DNA of 64,000 nt, taken from contig JASJZC010000006.1 of NCBI GenBank assembly GCA_037178855.1, positions 8,040,501 through 8,104,500 of the forward strand, read 5' to 3'. A program made the translations under genes and the position numbers. This document shows positions 55,658 to 64,000 of the stretch, piece by piece. The notes beneath the pieces were generated by a model. That model searched no databases and had not been told where the DNA came from. It worked only from the letters and a program-made list of their open reading frames with translations. How positions within the stretch are numbered: the first letter of the stretch is position 1; each line of letters starts with the position of its first letter. This stretch comes from Oscheius sp. JU75 (Eukaryota; Nematoda; Chromadorea; Rhabditida; Rhabditidae).

Positions 55658-58548
55658 ATGGGCTCTCTGTTAGTCTGGCTATCACTACTTTCTCTCCTAT
55701 TTACGCTCCCGACTCGGAACGTAGCAATATCCATGCCGGAGTAGCCCAATGCAATTGTCTACTATTTCTTCTCCAAAAAAATCAGTATGTTTCGGAAAAG
55801 AAGCGGTAGTTTGAACCAAGAAATCACAGCCTTCGAAGAAAAGAAGAGTTCAAGTAGCGGCAGACTTTATCCAGAACAGGTGCAGTGTAGAGCTCATTAA
55901 AGACGGAAGAAGACAGCTGATTATCAAGGTTGGTGAGGTTTGTCAGGAACATCATTGCTGGTCCTCTCCTCTCAAAAAGTTCCATGTGAGCTGGAAGTCC
56001 ACGGCTTCTGACCAACTTTCGAACATTCCAAAACATTTCCCATCTTCTCGATATTCTGGAAACTTAAAGAGTAGATCGCGAACTCTTGTTTTTTTTTGCT
56101 AGTCGAAACAAGCTATGGGCTGCTTGTTTGAAGTTACTTTCTGACCAAGCTCTTGTTTACAGATCACCCATGGAGTAAAAGGCTGTTCAACTATACCAAC
56201 AGACGAGCAAAAAGTTGAAATGAGACTCCAGCCTGACCATTGTTTCGAAATGGTTAGTGTGTTGGATTGTGAAACCTAGACCAGAAACTTGCAGAAAGGG
56301 ACAGTAGTAGCTGAATTCATGACATCCTTCGGCATCGGACCCTACCTCGCTCGATATGACCGGAGTACTAGTCTCAGGTTTACGTTTCCAACATCAAGAT
56401 CCGATCGACTCTGTAGGGGATACAGAGATCTTTTAGGAAGAGTACCTCCCGTTCGTTAAGACGAACAAGGCCAGCGAGGAATACGCTCAATATACCTATC
56501 AGAGCTGTATGCACCCCGCATGTGAAACCTGGAGCCAACTACACTTTTTTGTCTCGAGACTGGAGATTTCAAGATCCATGGGATCGCGACAAACAGCCTT
56601 CCAGGACATCATTGCTATCAATCAGAGGATAGGATGTACGGGTAGGCAGACGATACATTCAAACGGGCCAGTTCACATCTTTTCTAGCGAAAGCCTGACC
56701 TCGCCAGTTCTCTCGGTACACTTGGGCATCACGACTCGACACGATATGTCTCTCGAGTCGAGTTAAAACGAGGTCAGAATAGCTAAACTATGCATGCAAT
56801 CGTTATTGTCAGTTATTTCTATCATGTATACAAACAGTTTTTCGAAAAAGACTCAAGTCGGACTCGACTCGACGCCCAATTATAGTGACCGGTCCAGTCA
56901 AAAGCTGTTTTGACCGGACCCAAATGGCGCCGGTATAGAATCGGCCGGTATTGGAATCTGATAGGAACGGTTCAGTCTAGGGTACTGTGACCAAACTAAT
57001 GCCTAACCGTTCTATTTATTGAACTTTGCTGCATATCGAGAGCCTGATAAAGAGTTGGTGCGATGCTTTTGGATTACGGTACTTTCCTACCCCTTCATAA
57101 GAATTTTAGCCATCCGGCTGTGGCTCGTATCTAAATGCTACTGACGACTGCCAGAGTCTGGACATTACCGTGACAACAGAAGATTCGAATTCACCTACTG
57201 CTTTTACTACATCCAGGTTCGTTATCGATACTTTGTTAATACTCCATTGCAGTACATCTACGGCTCAATGGCAATAATAACCTCTGATCCCTTTGAATTT
57301 TGCCCTGTTTCTATTTCTTTGTCACCTGTAGTGGTCTTAGACCTAAGCCTTACCTTTCATTTTTTTTTCCTGTTCGCATGTTCCCCGCCAGTCCAGCTAC
57401 GGTGACAGGAGCAACATCCTCCCAACGAAGCTATCTCTCAAACTGACTCGATTTGGCTTGACTTGCCAACAATTAGTGTGCGTACAATATAGTACATACT
57501 AATTGGCAATATTGGCTTCAAACAGACACACAGACAGAGACACGAGGATATTTTAAAATAGATTATTTTATTTCTGCTAGAACTATAAAAAACAAGGACT
57601 ATTGGGAAATTGCGTCCTTGTATCATTAAAGTACCTTCTTTACACTGTTCTCGGGCTTTCCGATGCTCTGCAAAGTTGTAGAACAGAATAAGGGCTACAA
57701 TATTGTAGAAGAACAGAAAGCTCGAAAAGCCTCTCGTGAAGTCGAAACCACCCTATTTTCTGAGGAGCCAATTGAACTGTTTCTAGGTCGAGCCATTGTG
57801 CAGTCAGTGAGTCAACTGGTTAGCGTAGAGGCTAGTTTCAGAGCAGACCTTCTACAACTACCACTACAAACATTACTGTAAGTTCCATAGAAATCTGTGG
57901 ATTGGTCAATGAAAAAGAGACCACCACAGCACCCCGGTGAACAGAATTATGAGAAGAAACCCGTCTCGAACCATGGCAGCAGTTATCTTCGAGGTCGAGT
58001 GGCTCCTGCAACGAAACTAACTGGGTTACGGTAACACCAAAAATTTATTTGGAGGGAATTCTGAATTCATCTGAGAAGAACATTTGGCATTGTTTTTACA
58101 CGACTCTTCGCAATAATCCCTCTTGGATTATACACAGCAAACTCTTGGTAAACTTTGCAGACTGCCAGCACGACCTCTGAAGCAACGACTACCCGAAAAG
58201 GGGCTGTACCTGTCCTCAAAAACTGTCGGAACAACCTCGGGACGTGAGTCTCCTACACACGCCAAATATAAATGTGTTCAGAGCTGCTTGTGATCTGAAG
58301 ATCTCAGTCCGCACTTTTTGAGCACGTTTTTCCCGACAAAACCAGCATTTATTTTATAAACTATGCAATCTTAGCTTTTAGAGAAGCCTCAACGAATGCA
58401 GCCGCAACTGTCGCGCTGGGGAAGATCTGCGGAGGCAAATCCCGTGAAGGACTATATTTGAGCCTGCTTTCTATGTCGAATTGTACGATCCATCTTCATC
58501 ACCTTGGATTCTTATTCATTCGATGCCCTTTCCACAAGCTCTGACAAA
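55658..58548 (+). CDS. Putative secreted protein, fragmentary exon set
   Basis: An ATG at 55658 opens a signal-peptide-like MGSLLVWLSLLSLLFTLPTR. A good exon follows an acceptor before ITHGVKGCSTIPTDEQKVEM, and another carries KGTVVAEFMTSFGIGPYLAR. A further open stretch encodes EEYLPFVKTNKASEEYAQYT then SCMHPACETW. Later pieces are Ser/Thr-rich with cysteines (SGCGSYLNATDDCQSLDI; TASTTSEATTTRKGAV; then an exon with KICGGKSREGLYLSLLSMSN closing with TGA near 58548). The phases of the middle exons do not all agree, so this may be a decaying gene or two genes. Repeats are inserted between exons (57281-57564 and 57640-57780). No family is assigned. Confidence 0.35.
57281..57564. repeat. GACA-ending repeat family, copy A
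   Basis: It starts CCTCTGATCCCTTTGAATTT, contains AATTAGTGTGCGTAC with its inverted partner, and ends with CAGACACACAGACAGAGACA. Further copies are at 60182, 60698 and, diverged, 61366. Confidence 0.85.
57640..57780. repeat. Palindromic repeat family, copy 7
   Basis: CTTTCCGATGCTCTGCAAAG, then GTTGTAG, then GGGCTACAATATTGTAG, in the same arrangement as the copies in the 23-26 kb region. Confidence 0.65.
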
Positions 58549-58723
58549 CTTCAAGCCTCAAAGGCAAGGAGGAAAACGAGAAGAAAATGAAAAAAGGATA
58601 GCGACAATCCACAATCTGTTGGGGGCATGTCAACTAAACTAGTCAGAACGACATTTCGAGATGGGATGAGAAGAACAGTGATTTAGTGTTGTGTACATAT
58701 TTCATTAAGTCAAATACTCGGGT

Positions 58724-59053
58724 TTAGTGCAAAATGGTAAAGTTGCTGTCGTTGATAAAGACAGTATCCCCCAGAGCCTTGCCGAGAAGTCCATACTTGG
58801 CCAGAACCATATTGGGACATCCACCGCAGATACAATCACATGGACGGAAGTATTGTGATCCAATGGTGCAGCCATTTCCACAGCAGTACACTGTAAGTTT
58901 ATTTATACTCCACTAAATAATGCAAAACGTACTGATATCGCATCCCATCTGAACACAGGCGGTCCTGCAAGATTGTGCTTAGGCGCAGCAGTTGATAATA
59001 GCAGTCGTGGCAGCCACAAAGGCAAGGAGAAGAACGAGAAGAAGACGAGCCAT
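58724..59053 (-). pseudogene. Small secreted cysteine-rich protein with in-frame TAA
   Basis: Two exons (59053-58933 and 58890-58724) join in phase to give 95 codons including the terminal stop. A signal peptide MARLLLVLLLAFVAATTA is followed by a short domain with about 12 cysteines in CC, CxxxC and CDCICGGC spacing, then a non-cysteine tail ending FTILH. Codon 25 is TAA (58979-58981), just after the signal peptide and first cysteine pair, so full translation would be blocked. The reading frame, intron and promoter are otherwise intact. The role is unknown; such small disulphide-rich proteins are common among nematode secreted products. It may be a recently inactivated copy, a polymorphism, or a sequence error. 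Confidence 0.6.
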
Positions 59054-59097
59054 GTCGAAGAGAATAAACTCGTATGAAGGAAATTATAGACCGGCAG

Positions 59098-59105
59098 CTT
59101 ATATA
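59098..59105 (-). promoter_or_regulatory. TATA box of the cysteine-rich gene
   Basis: TATATAAG lies on the minus strand about 45 bases upstream of the ATG at 59053, a spacing that leaves room for a short leader. Confidence 0.65.
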
Positions 59106-60181
59106 GCTAGCACTTAATCTTTGGAATATATCGGATAAGGGAAGAAAAAAAACTCAAAACAGTGACGGACGGTTTTAATCTGTAAACAATAATACCGCCT
59201 GACTTTGTACCTTGCAGAAGTCTGATGAACTAAATTAGCTGTACAAGTACGACATTTATCCAAAAGTGATAATCATGCAGCTCTTCACGTTTAACGAAAC
59301 AAAGACCCACAAATTAACCCCAAGGTGAACAGTCTGAAATGACTAATAATAAAAGAAACAAAGTTTATTCACTGGATTCGTCCGTCTTTAGTAGTCGCAA
59401 TATATGACCGCTTTTCCAACAAAACTATCAAATTTTACATCCAAAGGCTGATCCGCAGAACGTTATTTTTGTCTTCCTCTCCATTCACTCAATGACTGTA
59501 CGGGAGAAGTTATGATAAGACTGAAACGAGGGTGTTTTCGTGATTGACCAAATAAACAAACAGACAGAGTTCGCCACAGAAATCATCACACTTTCATAGT
59601 TTAGATTCAAAAGAAACGAAGCTCAATAGCAGACAAAACTGAAAATGAAACTATTAGTATTGATATAAAAGTCACTGCGAGTAGCGGAACCAACACAATG
59701 GGTTTTTAACATTATTCCAGTTCTGTTCACCCTTACTGAATAATAAAACAGACCAGAGAGGCCGAACATGTGGAGATTGAAAGGTATAGAAGATGGTTGA
59801 GCAGACTTAGTCGAAAAGCGGGAAAGGTATAAAAAATAGCAGACGGAAAATATGTCTCTACCTGTCTGTCTGTTTTTCAATTAACAGAGAGACAGGGAAA
59901 CAAGGAAACTTTGCAAATGAAAATGAAGGTTTAGACAGAGAGACATAGAAACATAGAGGCAGAGAGAGTGTTATCGATACATACCAAAATTATCAGAAAA
60001 TACTCACTTGCCGCGGTGCCACGGGCGAAACTTGGTCAAAATTTGGGAGGGAGATTGTAGATTTTCGGACTCAAAGTGGATATTTTTGTAGAGCTTGACG
60101 GGTACAATAGCCAATTCAACTTAGATGCGGAAAAGACTTTTTGTTTTGTTTGAAAAAAAAATTTTGAAAAAAAACATATAT

Positions 60182-60446
60182 CCTCTGATACCTTTGAACT
60201 TTGCCTGGTTTCTACTCCCTTCTGTCAGCCTGTACTGGTCCTTCTCTCTCACTTCGCCCTGTTTGCATTTTCCCCGCCAGTCGAGCTACCATGACAGAAG
60301 CAACGTCCTCTCAAAGAAGGTATCTCCCGAACTGACTTGACTTGCAAACAATTAGTGTGCGCACAAAATAGTGCACACTAATTGGCAATATTGGCTTCAG
60401 ACAGACAGACAGACAGACAGACAGAGACGCGAGGACAATTTAAAAT
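60182..60446. repeat. GACA-ending repeat family, copy B
   Basis: Full copy from CCTCTGATACCTTTG to GACAATTTAAAATA. The internal hairpin AATTAGTGTGCGCAC with GTGCACACTAATT and a GACA run are intact. Confidence 0.9.
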
Positions 60447-60462
60447 AAACAAATTAGGCCGC

Positions 60463-60512
60463 CAAGGTAGATATGCCTAACTTGCTGCGCACCTTGAGGC
60501 ATATCTACCTTG
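60463..60512. repeat. Perfect 16-bp hairpin, 18-base loop
   Basis: CAAGGTAGATATGCCT pairs exactly with AGGCATATCTACCTTG. It lies between repeat copies B and C. Confidence 0.85.
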
Positions 60513-60697
60513 TCCTTTCCCCAGCAAAAACGACTGCCAATGACCATTTCTAATCAGTGAAACCTACTTCCCACTCTTTGACTCCACTTTCTATCCCTCA
60601 AACCCACTTCCCTTTCACTCTTTGAACCCATTTTTCCGATTTCTCAACCCTGTCCAAGTATTGCTATCGTCCCTGGGGAGCTCAATGACAGTTATAT

Positions 60698-60960
60698 CCT
60701 CTGATACCTTTGAATTTTGCCCGGTTTCTATTCCCTTCTGTCAGCCTGTACTGGTCCTTCTCTCTCACTTCGCCCTGTTCGCATTTCCCGCGCCAGTCGA
60801 GCTACCATGACAGAAGCAACGTCCTCCCAAAGAAGGTATCTCCCGAACTGACTTGACTTGCCAACAGTTAGTGTGCGCACAAAATAGTGCACACTAATTG
60901 GCAATATTGGCTTCCGACAGACAGACAGACAGAGACGCGAGGACAATTTAAAATAGATTG
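60698..60960. repeat. GACA-ending repeat family, copy C
   Basis: Very similar to copy B over its whole length, with the same hairpin and a shorter GACA run. Confidence 0.9.
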
Positions 60961-61365
60961 AGAGTGACATCACTTATGTTCAATTCGGAAAAGTCCAGCA
61001 TATCAGATCACTCTTCGTCTTCATCTGAGGAAGAGCCGTCGCACGGCTTCTGGCTGTCTTCCATAGCGGTTATCATGCGCATAATCTGCTTTTTTTCTAT
61101 CCGCCAATTCATCTTCTTCGTCCTGTTTTGGTTGATGACGTTCTTAAGAAAGCTAATTCTGCGTTCACAGACACAGAACGTCGGCCTCACTTGAGGCCGA
61201 CGCATAGACGATTTTGGTCATTGTACGTGGGCCAGAACTCTTCCAGTGTACATATGTCGATTGAAAGCTCGGTTAGTTTTCCACTTTTATTTTAAGTGAA
61301 ACAAAATTTTGCAATTGTATTTCGTATAGTCTGTAAAGTTAAATGTTGGTATTGACAGTCCTTTA

Positions 61366-61545
61366 ATGCCAACAAGTTTGGCTGATGTCCCGTTGGGGCT
61401 CGTGACAGGTAGATGATGTTCCAATCGGGATACAGTGGCAGAAGTAACGTTCTCCCAGAGACGCATCTCCCAAAGTGGCTTAACCTGCGCACAAAGTAGT
61501 GCACACCAAATGCAATAATGGCTTCAGACATTAGGGCATTTTGAA
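61366..61545. repeat. GACA-ending repeat family, diverged copy D
   Basis: CAGAAGTAACGTTCTCCCAG and GCGCACAAAGTAGTGCACAC correspond to the middle and hairpin of copies B and C; the GACA tail is missing. Confidence 0.65.
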
Positions 61546-61704
61546 CTAGATGATTCTTACCACCTGGTCTTACCAGTTCTACCTCGCTTACCGTATCGTT
61601 TTGTGAAGTTTTCTTGCAAGACTCATTGACAACGTAATAGGTTACGTATGTAGTCGAACTTCAGGTCCAACAAGCTCTCTGTACACATTATTTTTCCAGC
61701 CAAA

Positions 61705-62089
61705 ATGGGCCCCCTAGATGGTGAATCTAATTCTAATCCCGGATACCAGCTTGATCCTGACCAATTCAACGTCACTCTAACAGTCAAGAAAGAACAAAGA
61801 GAGAAAGAATTCCGGGCAAACGAGGCAATTCTGGATTGCAGGTCCGATTTGTGGGGATTTGTTTTTACTGCCTCAACCTGTTCCTGCTTACCTACAAGTA
61901 CAAATTAGGATATATTCATGTAAGTAGCCCTAGTTTCTCGCCTAAATGCCTATTCAGAAGAAGCGGTTCTACTACGGGTGTTTCCAAAGCTGGGAGGAGA
62001 GTTTCAACGGTATTCCCGCAGCGATGCCCTTCATCTGCTATCCTTTCCTCTTACATCAGTGGATAGCCTTCTCCAATCATTTCATCTAG
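61705..62089 (+). CDS. Small membrane protein, unknown
   Basis: Proposed exons 61705-61782, 61842-61919 and 61958-62089 join in phase 0 to give 95 residues. The N-terminus is hydrophilic (MGPLDGESNSNPGYQL). A membrane helix follows (FVGICFYCLNLFLLTY), then KKRFYYGCFQSWEESFNGIP and a second hydrophobic stretch (FICYPFLLHQWIAF) ending in TAG. The first intron is weak: its donor is GTCAAG and it lacks a pyrimidine tract. Without it the first exon would run into another frame and stop. The second intron (GTAAGT to ATTCAG) is good. The family is not recognised. Confidence 0.5.
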
Positions 62090-62455
62090 TCCTGTTTCTT
62101 GTGATTTTGAGTTCTCTGCTCGATGTTTATTTCCAATATAATTGTTGTTTTTTCTTCAGAATCTCGAAAAATCGACTCGGCTTGGGTCCGGTTCGAGAAA
62201 TATAAGACCCAAATGAATTTTTCTACACAAAAACGACGCTGACCCACCTAGCCGGCCAGGTTTGAATTGACTGCAGCCAGCAAGAAAGTCCAAAAGTTCC
62301 AAAACACATAGAGTATGCAGTAAAATTGTTAGTCGGCGCCGCTAATGTAAGACTACTCAACACCTTGGAAAACGAAGGAACTTTATGCATACAAAACGAG
62401 GGCGTGAGATCATACAGGACCGGATGGGAAAGTGAGTGGGAATGTAGGGGATGAA

Positions 62456-63057
62456 TCAATAGAGACAGGTCTTCTTCATGATGGCAAAGAAGTCCGCCTC
62501 CGAGACCTGGGTCGCGCCGTTTCCAGAAGCTTCAGAGATCATCTCCTCGATTTCTTCGATGCTCACATCTTCCGCGAGCTCTTTGGCTACCTAAAATTTG
62601 GTTTAAAAAAAAAACTATAATTAGTAGCCTACCTGGCGAAGATCGTTGAGAGCGATAAATCCCTTGCCATCCTTGTCGAAAAGACGAAAAGCGCTGCGCA
62701 TTTCCTCCTGAGACTTGTCCACTTGAGCCGTCTGTCCCTTGACCACTTCGAGGAACTCGTCAACATCGATGTGGTCAGCTGAACATTGTTATACTCTACC
62801 AATAAAAAACGGAACAAACCATCAGCCTCTTCCCCCCGGAGCTTCTTCAATTCGGCAATCTTCTTGCTCATCGCTTCGATTTCCGCATTTCGAGGGTCCA
62901 GGCCCAATCCACGCATCACTAGCTGAAAAAAGGCGGATTAAAAGCATGGGAAGGAACCAACCCGAAGCTCGGCGACTTTGATGGTCGGTGGGATTTTGTT
63001 GGAGCAGGTCGTGAAAGCAGCCTCGACCTCTTTGCGCGATATGTTGAATTCGGCCAT
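62456..63057 (-). CDS. EF-hand calcium-binding protein (centrin/calmodulin-like)
   Basis: Four exons encode about 160 residues. The ATG at 63057 directly follows a TTTTCAG acceptor. The order is MAEFNISRKEVEAAFTTC, a second helix pair with LVMRGLGLDPRN, then DADHIDVDEFLEVVKGQ, then the one canonical loop in FRLFDKDGKGFIALNDLRQV, and a last helix pair ending ADFFAIMKKTCLY with TGA. Length and four-motif layout fit the calmodulin/centrin superfamily, but only the third EF-hand has a full set of calcium ligands. The second is partial, and the first and fourth look inactive. A structural or single-site calcium sensor is inferred. Centrin, calmodulin-like or myosin light chain identities cannot be separated by eye. 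Confidence 0.85.
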
Positions 63058-63842
63058 CTGAAAAGCAAGAAACCGGTAGGATGCTCTTTTTGACATTCTC
63101 GTAGCCCTGTGTGGTCTAAAACCACAGAAAAATATCAAAATCACGGTACTTTTTTGCTTTTGGAAGAGTTCAAACGGCTGATTCTGAAAATAAGGAGCGT
63201 GAAGAGAATGAACAGGATATGAATTGCGACTTTCAATTGAGAGACAAACAAGCGGAACGGATTGACAAAATATGAAAAGTACAGCTGGCTGAAAAGAATT
63301 CGCCACTTCATGTAAAAAGTGAGAAAACAAAGGCTGGAAAAGTTTTGAAAATCAACAACTAGGATTCGATTTGAACCCCTCCTCTATCCTTTTCGGCTTA
63401 TGCGACAGTCCCATTGTCAGCTATTCCAAACTGTCAGTGGTCGGCTGATCACTAATATGGTATAGATCGGTAGAGGCGGTCGCGCAGACCCCGGAAAATC
63501 AAGCTGGAACAATTATGTAGAACCTACAAATGTTCGAAACACTTAGTGGGTTGCGCCATTTTCCCTACAGAAACAAAAAGCTTAAAAGTAAGAAAAGGGG
63601 TAGCGCAAAAGTTTCTGATGACAGGGATCCAGTTGACCTCTACTATAGTATTGGTGGAAAAGCGAATAAACAACGTCAACATGGTCGGACTGGGCAGGGA
63701 TTACGAGCAATTTGTGGGGAAAAACCGTAGTTTATAGAGATAATCAAACGGAAAACGTGAGTTCCATGAGAATGAGAGAAATAGAACTATTTAATGGAAA
63801 TCTAAGGCAACTTTTGAGCAATTTGACCTGTACGGAACTGAA
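63058..63842. other. Intergenic, no clear gene
   Basis: It contains a tRNA-like remnant near 63360-63430 (GATTTGAACCCC on the plus strand) and no supported coding frame. Confidence 0.4.
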
Positions 63843-64000
63843 CTAACAACTACGAACAAGATATAAGAAGACTGTCGGTGTGTCGAGGGTCGAATAGAAC
63901 GGGAAACTGCGCCGGCTTTTCAGACGTGACCCATCGGCAAACTCGAACGTCTCCCGGTAGTATTGAACCTCGTCTCGGATCAGCAGATTCTGTTTGCCTG
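63843..64000 (-). CDS. 3' end of a gene running off the window, unknown
   Basis: An open minus-strand frame enters from the window edge and ends in TAG at 63843. It reads QNLLIRDEVQYYRETFEFAD then SRRSFPFYSTLDTPTVFLY, with normal codon usage. There is no stop before the edge. The start and identity lie outside the window; a short intron before the end cannot be excluded. Confidence 0.5.
   Translation of the reverse strand, partial: GKQNLLIRDEVQYYRETFEFADGSRLKSRRSFPFYSTLDTPTVFLYLVRSC

Larger units (their letters stand above)
59106..61704. other. Intergenic with repeat cluster
   Basis: No gene is seen. It holds repeat copies B-D, a perfect 16-bp hairpin at 60463-60512, and a ten-base-stem hairpin near 61180-61203. 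An acidic frame on the minus strand (61008-61205) is probably chance. Confidence 0.5.

Noticed and set aside
56500-56760. Cysteine pattern SCMHPACETW as a possible cytokine-like knot
   Set aside because: Too few cysteines, no matching fold pattern, and exon phases around it disagree.

Overview
This window reads as nuclear DNA of a nematode. It holds many short introns with GT starts and TTTCAG-like ends. It carries a cuticle collagen with the nematode-type N-terminal domain and the [13 protein letters not shown] tail, a serpentine chemoreceptor, and several genes whose ATG sits directly behind a splice acceptor, as expected for trans-splicing. Base composition is balanced. I cannot name the genus.

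Layout. 1-7.4 kb: no convincing gene; one 78-bp-arm foldback and several small inverted repeats. 7.4-9.2 kb (-): serpentine receptor whose last membrane segment lies in another frame. 10.4-13.9 kb (+): multi-exon XK-related-like membrane protein. 14.5-18.3 kb: two convergent, almost identical collagen genes forming a large palindrome; the left copy has two one-base deletions, the right copy is intact. 18.3-24.1 kb: gene-poor. 24.1-31.1 kb (-): two tandem paralogues of a secreted or type I membrane coiled-coil protein that I do not recognise. 31.3-34.4 kb (-): SR-rich cyclophilin and ribosomal protein L38. 35.3-35.9 kb (+): small probable mitochondrial protein. 36.8-37.4 kb (+): a long frame broken only by TAG codons. 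38.1-42.3 kb (-): secreted beta-lactamase-like protein with N-terminal polyglycine-hydrolase-like repeats. 42.5-43.7 kb (-): small membrane protein. 44.2-54.3 kb (-): protein kinase N. 55.7-58.6 kb (+): fragmentary secreted-protein exons. 58.7-59.1 kb (-): tiny cysteine-rich secreted protein with an in-frame stop. 60-61.6 kb: repeat cluster. 61.7-62.1 kb (+): small membrane protein. 62.5-63.1 kb (-): EF-hand protein. 63.8-64 kb (-): 3' end of a gene that runs off the window.

Mobile and repeat content is high and mostly intronic or intergenic: tRNA-like degenerate elements, a palindromic ~110-bp family concentrated in one gene, a 470-bp element with perfect 25-bp terminal inverted repeats inside the kinase gene, a 447-bp foldback, and a ~270-bp family ending in GACA repeats. 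The most distinctive undescribed candidates are the coiled-coil membrane paralogue pair and the collagen palindrome. All exon structures were read by eye. Boundaries are given where a consistent phase was found and are otherwise approximate.
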